A program made the position numbers and the translations under genes. A stretch of 64,000 bases of DNA from Rhodoferax sp. (GTDB lineage: Bacteria > Pseudomonadota > Gammaproteobacteria > Burkholderiales > Burkholderiaceae_C). The stretch is from the NCBI RefSeq assembly GCF_012927445.1, contig NZ_JABBPD010000004.1:465039-529038 (forward strand), given 5' to 3'. This document shows positions 55,925 through 64,000 of the stretch, one piece after another. Below the pieces are notes generated by a model. The model saw only the letters and a list, made by a program, of their open reading frames with translations. It did no database searches and was not told the DNA's origin. The first letter of the stretch is position 1. The number at the start of each line of letters is the position of its first letter.

Positions 55925-57766
55925 ATGAAAACGGCCCTGACCCTGGATCAACTCAATGCCGCGCCCGTCAACGAGGCCATGCATCTGCTGGCGGGCGTCT
56001 ATGAACACTCGCCCTGGATTGCCGAACAGGCACTGACCACACGACCGTTTGCCTCGCTGGCCCAACTGAAACACAGCATGGCGCGCAGCGTGGCCACGGC
56101 TGGACGGGACGCCCAGTTGGCGCTCATCCGGGCGCACCCGGAGCTGGCCGGCCAAGCCATGGTCAGCCAGACCCTGACAGCCGAATCCAGCCACGAGCAA
56201 AGCAAGGCCGGCTTGACCCAATGCAGCCCGGCTGAATTGACCCACCTCCAGCAGCTGAACACCGCGTACCGCGAGAAATTTGGTTTTCCCTTCATCCTTG
56301 CGGTGCGCGGACCGCGCGGCACCGGCTTGTCCCGCAACGACATCATCGCCACCTTTGAGCGCCGCTTGCTGGGCCACCCCGAGTTTGAATTGGCGGAATG
56401 CCTGCGCCACATCCATCGCATTGCCGAGCTGCGCCTGAACGACAAGTTCGGCGTCACACCCACTCTCGGGAACGAGGTGTGGGACTGGCATGAAGCACTG
56501 GCGCAATTCAGTGATGCGGGTTACCAGGAACAGGGACAACTCACCGTCACCTACCTGACCGAGGCGCACCGCGCCTGCGCCGCGCAGATTAAGAGTCGAA
56601 TGCTGGCCTGCGGCTTTGATGAAGTTCACAGCGACGCCGTCGGCAATGTCGTCGGACGCTATTATTCTGATAGCAATACCCGTAACATCGACGGTGGCTA
56701 CAGCCCTGAAACACCTAACACTTTGCTCACCGGCAGCCATTTCGACACGGTGCGCAACGGCGGCAAGTACGACGGCCGCCTCGGCATTTTTGTACCGATG
56801 GCCTGTGTCCGTGAGTTGGCGCGCCAGGGCCAGCGTCTGCCTTTTCAGATTGAAGTGGTGGCCTTTGCCGAAGAAGAGGGGCAACGCTTCAAGGCCACCT
56901 TCCTGAGTTCCAGCGCCCTCATCGGTCGGTTCGACTTTGAGTGGCTGAATCAACAGGATGCGGATGGCATCACAATGCGCGAAGCCATGCAACACGCCGG
57001 TTTGGCACAGGACGAGATCCCCCAACTGCAACGCCAGCCGGCCGACTACCTGGGGTTTGTCGAAGTCCACATCGAGCAGGGTCCGGTTCTCAACGAGCTG
57101 GATTTTCCGCTCGGCGTGGTGACCTCCATCAACGGCAGCGTGCGCTACACGGCCGAAGTCATTGGCACGGCCTGCCATGCCGGCACCACGCCGATGAACC
57201 GGCGCAATGATGCGGCGGCGGCCGTCGCGGAGTTGCTCCTCGCCGCCGAAAAACGGGCCACGCAGGATGGTGACTCGGTGGCCACCGTCGGCCAACTCCT
57301 GGTGCCCCATGGTTCCCCCAACGTGGTGCCGGGACGCTGCCAGTTCACACTGGATCTGCGGGCGCCGACCGATGCCCAGCGCGATGCCATGGTCAGCGAC
57401 GTGCTTGAGTCATTCCAGAATATTTGCAACCGCCGCCAAGTTCGCTCGACCCTGGAAGAGACGATGCGGGCCGCCGCCGCCCCCAGCGCGCCAGCGTGGC
57501 AAAAACGCTGGGAGCAGGCCGTTAGCGCGCTGGGGGTGCCGCTGCACCGCATGCCCAGCGGCGCCGGTCACGACGCCATGAAGTTGCACGAGGTGATTCC
57601 GCAAGCCATGCTGTTTGTGCGCGGACAGAACGCCGGCATCAGCCACAACCCGCTCGAATCCACCACCAGCGACGACATGCAACTGGCCGTGCTTGCCTTC
57701 TCGAACCTGCTGCAACAGCTCGCCTCCGACCTGCAACAACCTGGACTCCCGCCTGCGCGGGAATGA
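55925..57766 (+). CDS. Bifunctional OHCU decarboxylase / allantoate amidohydrolase (UraD-AllC fusion)
   Basis: The 613-residue protein joins two steps of urate breakdown. Residues 1 to about 170 are OHCU decarboxylase (UraD): His28 in YEHSPWIAEQA, RAHPELAG, FGFPFILAVRG. Residues about 185-605 are an M20-type allantoate amidohydrolase (AllC): SHFDTVRNGGKYDG with His272 and Asp283, VVAFAEEEGQRF with the Glu pair, HIEQGPVL and a C-terminal NPLESTTSDD. Residues 246-265 form an extra loop coded by repeat copy J, and the last residues (PGLPPARE) by a separate palindrome. UraD makes allantoin, which PuuE opens to the AllC substrate, so PuuE acts between the two halves. ATG at 55925. Confidence 0.93.
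   Translation: MKTALTLDQLNAAPVNEAMHLLAGVYEHSPWIAEQALTTRPFASLAQLKHSMARSVATAGRDAQLALIRAHPELAGQAMVSQTLTAESSHEQSKAGLTQCSPAELTHLQQLNTAYREKFGFPFILAVRGPRGTGLSRNDIIATFERRLLGHPEFELAECLRHIHRIAELRLNDKFGVTPTLGNEVWDWHEALAQFSDAGYQEQGQLTVTYLTEAHRACAAQIKSRMLACGFDEVHSDAVGNVVGRYYSDSNTRNIDGGYSPETPNTLLTGSHFDTVRNGGKYDGRLGIFVPMACVRELARQGQRLPFQIEVVAFAEEEGQRFKATFLSSSALIGRFDFEWLNQQDADGITMREAMQHAGLAQDEIPQLQRQPADYLGFVEVHIEQGPVLNELDFPLGVVTSINGSVRYTAEVIGTACHAGTTPMNRRNDAAAAVAELLLAAEKRATQDGDSVATVGQLLVPHGSPNVVPGRCQFTLDLRAPTDAQRDAMVSDVLESFQNICNRRQVRSTLEETMRAAAAPSAPAWQKRWEQAVSALGVPLHRMPSGAGHDAMKLHEVIPQAMLFVRGQNAGISHNPLESTTSDDMQLAVLAFSNLLQQLASDLQQPGLPPARE
56658..56712 (-). repeat. Dispersed comamonad repeat, copy J (inside uraD-allC)
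   Basis: The plus strand reads gctattattctgatagcaat, then acatcgacggtggctacagc, cctgaa. It aligns with copy K (atagctagtt...atcgacgggggctaaagccct) with several changes. It is read in frame as RYYSDSNTRNIDGGYSPET, in a loop right before the LLTGSHFDT metal site. Confidence 0.7.
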
Positions 57767-57767
57767 C
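57741..57767. repeat. Short palindromic repeat at the 3' end of uraD-allC
   Basis: ctggactcccgcctgcgcgggaatgacc has the imperfect arms ctcccgc and gcgggaa. It closely resembles the widespread betaproteobacterial repeat of the tcattcccgcgcaggcgg type. It codes the last residues of the fusion protein and holds its stop codon (tga at 57764). Confidence 0.7.
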
Positions 57768-57797
57768 CTCTTTATTTCGACCTGAAAGTCTCGCCCA

Positions 57798-59021
57798 ATG
57801 ACGCCCTACGAACAACTCGACGCCTGGATTGACGCCCACTTTGACGAACAGCTTCAATTCCTGCAAGAACTGATCCGCGTCCCCACCGACACGCCACCCG
57901 GCAACAACGCCCCCCACGCCGAACGCACCGCCGAACTGCTGCATGGGCTGGGACTGGACGCCGAAAAATACCCGGTGCCCGAGGCCGAAGTGCAGGCCGC
58001 CGGCCTGCAGAGCATCACCAATCTGCTGGTGCGCCGCCACTACGGGCCGGGTCAAACGATTCTCCTGAATGCGCACGGCGATGTGGTGCCTCCCGGCGAA
58101 GGCTGGACCAAAGAGCCCTACGGAGGACAGATTGAAGACGGCAAGATTTACGGCCGCGCCACAGCGGTGAGCAAAGGCGATTTTTCGACCTACGCCTTCG
58201 CGGTGCGAGCGCTGGAAGCGGTGGCCCGACCCACGGCCGGCAGCGTCGAGCTGCTCTTCACCTATGACGAAGAATTTGGGGGAGAAGTGGGGCCCGCCTG
58301 GTTGCTCAAACACCAGATCATCCAGCCCGACCTGATGATTGCCGCCGGCTTCAGCTACCAGGTGATCACGGCACACAACGGCTGCCTGCAGATGGAAGTC
58401 ACCGTGCATGGCCAGATGGCGCATGCCGCCATTCCGGATTCGGGGGTGGACGCCTTGCAGGCCGCGGTGCACATCCTCAGCGCCTTGTACGCGCAAAACA
58501 CGCTCTTTAAGAAAGTCAGCTCGTCGGTCGAAGGCATCACGCACCCGTACCTGAACGTCGGCCTGATTGAAGGCGGCACCAACACCAACGTGATTCCGGG
58601 CCGTGTCACGTTCAAACTGGACCGGCGCATGATCCCGGAAGAAATCCCGGCGCAAGTCGAGGCCACGCTGCGCCAGATCATTCTGGACGCGGCCATGCAA
58701 CAACCCGGCATCCGGGTCGACATCAAGCGCATTCTGCTGGCCCATGCCATGCAGCCGCTGCCGGGCAACAAGCCGCTGGTGGACGCCATTCAGAAGCATG
58801 GCAAAGCAGTGTTTGGCGAAGACATTCCGGCCTTGGGCACGCCCTTGTACACCGACGTACGCCTGTTCTGCGAGGCGGGCATTCCCGGCGTCATCTACGG
58901 AGCCGGACCGCGCACCGTGCTGGAGTCGCACGCCAAGCGGGCGGATGAGCGCCTCGATCTGGAAGACCTGCGGCGGGCGACCAAAGTGATTGCCCGCACC
59001 TTGCTCGACCTGCTCAAGTAA
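57798..59021 (+). CDS. M20-family amidohydrolase/peptidase (ArgE/DapE-like)
   Basis: This 407-residue M20 metallohydrolase has the metal sites ILLNAHGDVVPPGEGW (His, Asp) and LLFTYDEEFGGEVGP (Glu pair), with a lid domain (GCLQMEVTVHGQMAHAAIPDSG) and a last metal ligand near VLESHAKRADERL. Substrate unknown: family members cleave acyl-amino acids, or ureido compounds. It is 31 bases downstream of the uraD-allC fusion on the same strand, so a later purine or pyrimidine step is possible by context. No ureidoglycolate lyase gene is seen. Confidence 0.87.
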   Translation: MTPYEQLDAWIDAHFDEQLQFLQELIRVPTDTPPGNNAPHAERTAELLHGLGLDAEKYPVPEAEVQAAGLQSITNLLVRRHYGPGQTILLNAHGDVVPPGEGWTKEPYGGQIEDGKIYGRATAVSKGDFSTYAFAVRALEAVARPTAGSVELLFTYDEEFGGEVGPAWLLKHQIIQPDLMIAAGFSYQVITAHNGCLQMEVTVHGQMAHAAIPDSGVDALQAAVHILSALYAQNTLFKKVSSSVEGITHPYLNVGLIEGGTNTNVIPGRVTFKLDRRMIPEEIPAQVEATLRQIILDAAMQQPGIRVDIKRILLAHAMQPLPGNKPLVDAIQKHGKAVFGEDIPALGTPLYTDVRLFCEAGIPGVIYGAGPRTVLESHAKRADERLDLEDLRRATKVIARTLLDLLK

Positions 59022-59096
59022 GCACAATAACGACTATCAGAAGGGCTGCACACCGAGTAGCCTATTGCTTTAAATAAAACAACACAGGAACCCCGT

Positions 59097-61400
59097 ATGA
59101 GCAAAGAACTTTCCCCCGCCGAATACGCCCTGCGCGAAGCCGCCCGCGATTACCACCGCAGCCCCACGCGCGGGAAAATTTCGGTCAACGCCACCAAACC
59201 GCTGTCCAACCAGCGCGACCTGTCACTGGCCTATTCACCCGGCGTCGCGTACCCCTGCCTGGACATTGAAGCCGACCCGTCCCTCGCCGCCGAGTACACC
59301 TCACGCGGCAATCTGGTGGGCGTCATCACCAACGGCACCGCCGTGCTGGGCCTGGGCAACATCGGACCGCTGGCCGCGAAGCCGGTGATGGAGGGCAAGG
59401 GCTGTCTGTTCAAGAAGTTTGCCGGCATTGATGTGTTTGACATTGAGCTGGCCGAGAACGACCCCGACAAACTGGTGGAGATGATTGCCGCCATGGAGCC
59501 CACGCTGGGTGGCATCAACCTGGAAGACATCAAGGCGCCGGAGTGCTTCTACATCGAGCAGAAATTGCGCGAGCGCATGAACATTCCGGTGTTTCATGAC
59601 GACCAGCACGGCACCGCCATCATCTCCAGCGCCGCCCTGCTCAACGGGCTGGAGCTGGTCGGCAAGCGCATTGAAGAAGTCAAGATCGCCGTCTCCGGTG
59701 CCGGAGCTGCGGCACTGGCCTGCCTGGACGTGATGGTCGGCTTGGGCGTGCGACGCGAGAACGTCTACGTCTGCGACTCCAAAGGTGTGATCCATGAAGA
59801 CCGCCCGGGCGGCTTTGACGAATCCAAGGCCCGTTTCGCGCAGAAGACGTCTCTGCGCACGCTGGCCGACGTCGTCAACGGCGCCGACGTTTTTCTGGGC
59901 TGCTCCGCGCCCGGCGTGCTAACGCAGGACATGGTCAAAACCATGGCCAACCAGCCCATCATTCTGGCGCTGGCGAACCCGGAACCCGAAATCCGCCCGG
60001 AACTGGCGAAAGCGGTGCGGCCGGATTGCATCATCGCCACCGGCCGCTCGGACTACCCGAACCAGGTCAACAACGTCCTGTGTTTTCCCTACATCTTCCG
60101 CGGTGCGCTGGACTGCGGCGCCACCAAGATCACCGAAGCCATGAAACTGGCCTGCGTGCGCCAGATTGCCGACTTGGCCAAGGCCGACATCAGCGAAGAA
60201 GTCGCCACCGCCTACGCCGGCAAAGAACTGGTGTTTGGCCCGGACTACCTGATCCCGACGCCCTTTGATTCGCGGCTGATCTTGCGCATTGCACCAGCTG
60301 TCGCCCAGGCGGCCGAAGAGTCCGGCGTCGCCGTGCGCCCGATCAAGGACATGGAAGCTTACCGCCAGCAGTTGTCGCGCTTTGTCTACCAGACCGGCAT
60401 GTTCATGCGCCCGGTCTTCACCGCCGCCAAAGCCGTGGCCAAAGACGCCAAACGAGTCGCCTATGCCGAAGGCGAAGACGAACGGGTGCTGCGCGCCGCC
60501 CAAGTCGCGGTCGACGAAGGCCTGGCCCATCCGATTCTGGTCGGCCGGCCCGCGGTGATCGAGGCGCGGCTGGCCAAAGCAGGCCTGCGCATCCGGCTGG
60601 GGGTGGATGTGGAATGCGTCAACCCGGAAGACGACCCGCGTTTCCGCCAATACTGGGAAACCTACCACCGCCTGATGGGGCGCCATGGCGTGTCCATCGA
60701 CGCCGCCAAGGCTGCCGTGCGCCGCTCCAACACCATCATTGCCTCCTTGATGCTCAAGCTCGGCCATGCCGATGCCATGCTGTGCGGACTGGTGGGGCGT
60801 TTTGACGTGCACCTGGAGCACATTCGTGACGTCATCGGGGTCAAAAAAGACGCGTCCGGCTTTGCCACCTTGAACGCCTTGATGCTGGAGCAGCGCACCC
60901 TGTTCATCGCCGACACCTTCGTCAACGAAGACCCGGACGCCGCACAACTGGCCAGCATCGCCGCCATGGCGGCCGCTGAAGTCCGGCGCTTTGGCCTGCC
61001 ACCCAAAGTCGCTTTTCTCTCGCACTCCATGTATGGCTCCTCCAACCGCAAATCGGCCGTCAAAATGCGACTGGCCCACGAGCTGTTTTGTCAGCTGGCG
61101 CCCGAGGTGGAATGCGACGGTGAACTGCAAGGCGACGCCGCCTTGTCGGAAGACATGCGCGAAGCCGCCCTGATGGGCAACAAGCTGCATGGCGAGGCCA
61201 ATCTCCTGATCTGCCCCAATCTGGACGCCGCCAACATTCTGTTCAATGTGCTCAAGGTCACGGGCGGACATGGCGTCACGGTGGGGCCGATCCTGCTGGG
61301 CGCGGCGGCCCCCGCTCACGTCCTGACGCCCTCCTCGACGGTACGGCGGGTGGTCAACATGACGGCACTGGCCGCGGCGAACGCCGTGCAGGGGACGTAA
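59097..61400 (+). CDS. maeB: NADP-dependent malic enzyme with phosphotransacetylase-like domain
   Basis: MaeB decarboxylates malate to pyruvate with NADP+. The 767-residue protein has the malic enzyme domain to about residue 430 ([54 protein letters not shown]) and a C-terminal phosphate acetyltransferase-like domain ([41 protein letters not shown]). This is the normal large-form MaeB, where the tail is regulatory, not catalytic. ATG at 59097. It stands between the purine genes and the ABC importer. Confidence 0.97.
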   Translation: MSKELSPAEYALREAARDYHRSPTRGKISVNATKPLSNQRDLSLAYSPGVAYPCLDIEADPSLAAEYTSRGNLVGVITNGTAVLGLGNIGPLAAKPVMEGKGCLFKKFAGIDVFDIELAENDPDKLVEMIAAMEPTLGGINLEDIKAPECFYIEQKLRERMNIPVFHDDQHGTAIISSAALLNGLELVGKRIEEVKIAVSGAGAAALACLDVMVGLGVRRENVYVCDSKGVIHEDRPGGFDESKARFAQKTSLRTLADVVNGADVFLGCSAPGVLTQDMVKTMANQPIILALANPEPEIRPELAKAVRPDCIIATGRSDYPNQVNNVLCFPYIFRGALDCGATKITEAMKLACVRQIADLAKADISEEVATAYAGKELVFGPDYLIPTPFDSRLILRIAPAVAQAAEESGVAVRPIKDMEAYRQQLSRFVYQTGMFMRPVFTAAKAVAKDAKRVAYAEGEDERVLRAAQVAVDEGLAHPILVGRPAVIEARLAKAGLRIRLGVDVECVNPEDDPRFRQYWETYHRLMGRHGVSIDAAKAAVRRSNTIIASLMLKLGHADAMLCGLVGRFDVHLEHIRDVIGVKKDASGFATLNALMLEQRTLFIADTFVNEDPDAAQLASIAAMAAAEVRRFGLPPKVAFLSHSMYGSSNRKSAVKMRLAHELFCQLAPEVECDGELQGDAALSEDMREAALMGNKLHGEANLLICPNLDAANILFNVLKVTGGHGVTVGPILLGAAAPAHVLTPSSTVRRVVNMTALAAANAVQGT

Positions 61401-61434
61401 GCCACTCAGCGGCTACTTGGCACTGTTTATGCGT

Positions 61435-61461
61435 GTAGGACGGTGATTCAAACCGTCCTAC
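61435..61461. terminator. Hairpin between maeB and the ABC importer
   Basis: A perfect 10-base stem (gtaggacggt/accgtcctac) surrounds a seven-base loop, but no T-run follows on the plus strand. It may be a weak terminator or a leader structure for the importer operon. Confidence 0.6.
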
Positions 61462-61485
61462 TGTCCGCCCTTGCTGGAGATCTCT

Positions 61486-62514
61486 ATGAGTAAACGCATT
61501 CTGTTCAAGTTGGCCGTCGCGCTGGTGGCGACCTCGGCCCTGGGGCTGGCCCAGGCGAAAAACACGCCGATCAAATTCCAGCTCGACTGGCGCTTTGAGG
61601 GGCCGGCAGCCTTGTTTCTGTCGCCGGCGGCCAAGGGCTACTTCAAGGCCGCCAAGCTGGACGTGAGCATTGACGCCGGCAACGGCTCCGGCGGCACCGT
61701 CACCCGGGTGGCCTCCGGCACCTACGACCTCGGCTTTGCCGACATGGCCGCGCTCATGGAGTTCCATGCCAACAACCCGGACTCCCCCAGCAAGCCGGTC
61801 GCCATCATGATGGTCTACAACAACACGCCCGCCTCCGTCATGGTGCTCAAGAAATCGGGCATCAAGACGCTGGCCGATCTGAGCGGCAAAAAATTTGGCG
61901 CGCCCGTGTTTGATGCGGGCCGCCGCGCCTTTCCGATTTTCGCCAAGGCCAACCACATCACCGGCGTGCAATGGACCGCCATGGACCCGCCACTGCGGGA
62001 AACCATGCTGGCCCGCGGCGATGTGGAGGCCATCACCGGCTTCACCTTCACCTCGCTGCTGAATCTGGAAGCTCGCGGCGTCAAGGCGGCCGACGTGCTG
62101 GTGTTCCCCTATGCGGACCATGGTGTCAAGCTGTACGGCAACGTGATCATTGCGTCGCCCAAAATCCTGAAAGAAAATCCGGCGGCGGTCAAAGCCTTTC
62201 TGCTGGCGTTCACCCAAGGCGTGAAAGAGGTGCTCGCCAAGCCCGAAGCGGCGATTGAATCGGTACGGCAACGTGACGGCATCATCAACGTGGCGCTGGA
62301 AACCCGGCGCCTGAAACTGGCCATCGACACCGCCGTCAACAGCCCGGATGCCCGGGCCGAAGGCTTTGGCCAGGTCAAGGGACCGCGCCTCACCCTGATG
62401 GCATCTCAAGTGTCGGATGCCTTCAACACCAAGACCCGGGTCAACGCCGACACCGTGTGGAATGGCGCCTTCCTGCCCCCGCAGGCCGCGTTGGACGTGT
62501 TGCCAAAAAAATAA
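61486..62514 (+). CDS. ABC transporter substrate-binding protein (NitT/TauT/ThiY type)
   Basis: This 342-residue periplasmic binding protein has a signal peptide (MSKRILFKLAVALVATSALGLAQA, cleavage near residue 24) and the NMT1/ThiY-like fold: IKFQLDWRFEGPAALFLSPAAKGYFKAAKLDVSI, GYDLGFADMAALMEF and DLSGKKFGAPVFDAGRRAFP. Family members bind aliphatic sulfonates, nitrate, pyrimidines or purine-like compounds. Context with purine genes suggests a nucleobase or related ligand, as inference. ATG at 61486 with tggaga upstream. Its ATPase and permease genes follow. Confidence 0.9.
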   Translation: MSKRILFKLAVALVATSALGLAQAKNTPIKFQLDWRFEGPAALFLSPAAKGYFKAAKLDVSIDAGNGSGGTVTRVASGTYDLGFADMAALMEFHANNPDSPSKPVAIMMVYNNTPASVMVLKKSGIKTLADLSGKKFGAPVFDAGRRAFPIFAKANHITGVQWTAMDPPLRETMLARGDVEAITGFTFTSLLNLEARGVKAADVLVFPYADHGVKLYGNVIIASPKILKENPAAVKAFLLAFTQGVKEVLAKPEAAIESVRQRDGIINVALETRRLKLAIDTAVNSPDARAEGFGQVKGPRLTLMASQVSDAFNTKTRVNADTVWNGAFLPPQAALDVLPKK

Positions 62515-62526
62515 GCGGGGTCAGAT

Positions 62527-62590
62527 TAGCTACATTAATAATAGCTAGTTACGCCCTATCGACGGGGGCTAAAGCCCTATTTCTCATATA
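62527..62590 (-). repeat. Dispersed comamonad repeat, copy K (leader of the ABC ATPase gene)
   Basis: The plus strand reads agctacattaataatagcta, then gacgggggctaaagccctat. Its minus strand shows the standard agggctttagcccccgtcga block. It fills the gap between the binding-protein and ATPase genes and ends four bases before the ATG at 62594. Confidence 0.85.
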
Positions 62591-62593
62591 AAA

Positions 62594-63439
62594 ATGATGC
62601 AACACTCCGCCAGCCCCTGGTTTGTCGATTTTCAGGACGTCTGGCTCGCCTACAACGACGAACTGCGCCAGCAGAACCACTTTGCGGTCGAGGCCATCGA
62701 CCTCAAGGTTCGCCAGGGCGAGTTCATTGCCATCGTCGGGCCGTCCGGCTGCGGCAAGTCCACCTTCATGAAGCTGGCCACCGGCCTCAAGATGCCGTCG
62801 ATGGGCAGGATCATGATCGACGGCCAAGCCGTCACCGGGCCTTTGAAAATCTCCGGCATGGCGTTTCAGGCACCGTCGCTGTTGCCCTGGCGCACCACGG
62901 TGGACAACGTGTTGCTGCCGCTGGAAATCGTGGAACCTTACCGCAGCCAGTTCAAGGCGAAACGCAAAGAATACGAAGCACGCGCCCGGGCGCTGCTGCA
63001 AAAAGTCGGACTGGCGGGCTACGAGGACAAATTTCCCTGGCAGCTGTCAGGCGGCATGCAGCAACGGGCCAGCATCTGTCGGGCTCTCATTCATGAACCC
63101 AAAATGCTGCTGCTGGACGAGCCTTTTGGGGCGCTCGATGCCTTTACCCGCGAAGAGTTGTGGTGCATTCTGCGCGACCTCTGGACCGAGCAAAAATTTA
63201 ATGTCATCCTGGTCACGCACGACCTGCGCGAGTCCGTCTTTCTGGCCGACACGGTGTACGTGATGAGCAAAAGTCCGGGCCGGTTTGTGGTTAAAAAAGC
63301 CATCGACCTGCCGCGCCCGCGCGACCTGGAAATCACCTACACCCGCGAGTTCTCCGACATCGTGCATGAACTGCGGGGCCATATTGGTGCATCGCGGAAC
63401 CATGGCACCCAAGCGCACACCACCGGCAGCCCCGCATGA
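62594..63439 (+). CDS. ABC transporter ATP-binding protein (NitT/TauT type)
   Basis: This 281-residue ATPase has Walker A GPSGCGKSTFMKL, Q-loop FQAPSLLPWRTT, the signature QLSGGMQQRASICRAL, Walker B MLLLDEPFGALDAF and the H-loop VILVTHDLRES. It is the ATPase of the NitT/TauT class. ATG at 62594 (or 62597). The repeat lies right before it, so no clear ribosome-binding site is seen. Its end overlaps the permease start by four bases. Confidence 0.95.
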   Translation: MMQHSASPWFVDFQDVWLAYNDELRQQNHFAVEAIDLKVRQGEFIAIVGPSGCGKSTFMKLATGLKMPSMGRIMIDGQAVTGPLKISGMAFQAPSLLPWRTTVDNVLLPLEIVEPYRSQFKAKRKEYEARARALLQKVGLAGYEDKFPWQLSGGMQQRASICRALIHEPKMLLLDEPFGALDAFTREELWCILRDLWTEQKFNVILVTHDLRESVFLADTVYVMSKSPGRFVVKKAIDLPRPRDLEITYTREFSDIVHELRGHIGASRNHGTQAHTTGSPA

Positions 63440-64000
63440 ACCGTCAACTCACCGAACGCTGGGCGCCCGTGCTGCTGGCGCTTGTCCTGATCCTGCTGTG
63501 GCAACTGGTCTGCATGGGTTTCGCCATTCCCGAGTTCATTTTCCCCAGCCCGTTGGCCATCGGCCAATCCATGGCCGAGTTCGCCGGGCCGCTGGCCGCG
63601 GCGGGCTGGAAAACCTTCTGGGTCACGCTGATCGGCTTTGGCATTTCCATTGTGGTCGGGGTGATGCTGGGCTTTTTGGTCGGGTCGTCCCGCATGGCCT
63701 ACGCCGCGGTCTACCCGCTGCTGGTGGCCTTTAATGCGGTGCCGAAAGCCGCACTGGTGCCCATCCTGATCGTCTGGTTCGGCATTGGCGTGGGCCCGGG
63801 CATCCTGACCGCTTTTCTGATTTCATTCTTCCCCATCACGGTCAACATGGCCACCGGCTTGGCCACGCTGGAGCCCGAGCTGGAAGACGTGTTGCGAGTG
63901 CTGGGCGCCAAGCGCTGGGACGTGCTGATCAAGGTCGGCTTGCCGCGTTCCATGCCCTACTTTTTTGGCTCGCTCAAAATCGCCATCACGCTGGCTTTTG
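63436..64000 (+). CDS. ABC transporter permease (NitT/TauT type), 3' end outside window
   Basis: The first 188 residues of a permease are visible, with no stop before the window ends. Helices are seen at about 13-33, 60-84 and 94-118, followed by the EAA-type loop LEDVLRVLGAKRWDVLIKVGLPRSMPYFFGSLKI, the ATPase contact. ATG at 63436 overlaps the ATPase stop (ATGA). With the two genes before it, it forms a complete importer set. Confidence 0.93.
   Translation, partial: MNRQLTERWAPVLLALVLILLWQLVCMGFAIPEFIFPSPLAIGQSMAEFAGPLAAAGWKTFWVTLIGFGISIVVGVMLGFLVGSSRMAYAAVYPLLVAFNAVPKAALVPILIVWFGIGVGPGILTAFLISFFPITVNMATGLATLEPELEDVLRVLGAKRWDVLIKVGLPRSMPYFFGSLKIAITLAF

Noticed and set aside
59919..61319. 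466-residue open frame antisense to maeB
   Set aside because: Shadow of the malic enzyme gene, with no recognisable domain.

Overview
The window is a GC-rich, densely coded stretch of a betaproteobacterial chromosome. Protein sequence character, gene content and a dispersed AT-rich repeat typical of the group point to Comamonadaceae, close to Rhodoferax or Polaromonas; this placement is inference, since no rRNA is present. It looks like ordinary core chromosome: no prophage, insertion sequence, CRISPR array or plasmid genes were seen.

Layout. 1-6.6 kb: the 3' end of RNase E with its terminator, then a leftward haem operon (hemC, hemD, hemX, hemY) that ends in a degenerate GGDEF protein. 6.7-13 kb: ppc, a LytS/LytR-type two-component pair and argH. 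13-18 kb: a phasin gene with two likely PhaR sites, thiC under a TPP riboswitch, a cupin and an FMN-dependent L-lactate dehydrogenase. 18-28.5 kb: an 892-residue acyl-CoA synthetase/GNAT acetyltransferase, a UbiA/MenA prenyltransferase overlapping dinB, a dienoyl-CoA-isomerase-like protein, a chemoreceptor, queF, an alpha/beta hydrolase and yaaA. 28.6-38.6 kb: valS, a TusA-like protein, a Nudix hydrolase, cysM, tRNA-Leu(CAA), a patatin, a hemolysin-III protein, dctA and an MFS transporter. 38.6-42.3 kb: a flavin reductase, then an esterase fused to a Ppx/GppA-like half domain, a DODA-type dioxygenase and a divergent LysR regulator. 42.3-48.9 kb: a complete System I cytochrome c maturation operon, ccmABCDEFGHI, mostly with overlapping stop and start codons. 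49-51 kb: a Rossmann-fold dehydrogenase and a divergent 2Fe-2S flavoreductase.

51.7-59 kb is a purine-degradation island. XdhC services xanthine dehydrogenase (subunits not in the window), PuuD oxidises urate, UraH hydrolyses 5-hydroxyisourate, and PuuE hydrolyses allantoin. A UraD-AllC fusion both decarboxylates OHCU and hydrolyses allantoate. An M20 amidohydrolase follows, then the MaeB-type malic enzyme with a phosphotransacetylase-like tail, and a NitT/TauT-type ABC importer whose permease runs off the window end.

The most striking non-genic signal is a family of about 55-bp repeats, marked by a ctagcccc core, a gcgcaag segment and an AT-rich ctattaa...ttaatag palindrome. About ten copies occur. 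Some lie between genes, but several lie inside or at the ends of coding regions without breaking the frame: an internal loop of HemD, the last 27 residues of DinB, the PuuD membrane-to-cytochrome linker, a loop in AllC, and the start codon of the alpha/beta hydrolase. The second notable item is the esterase-Ppx/GppA-like fusion.
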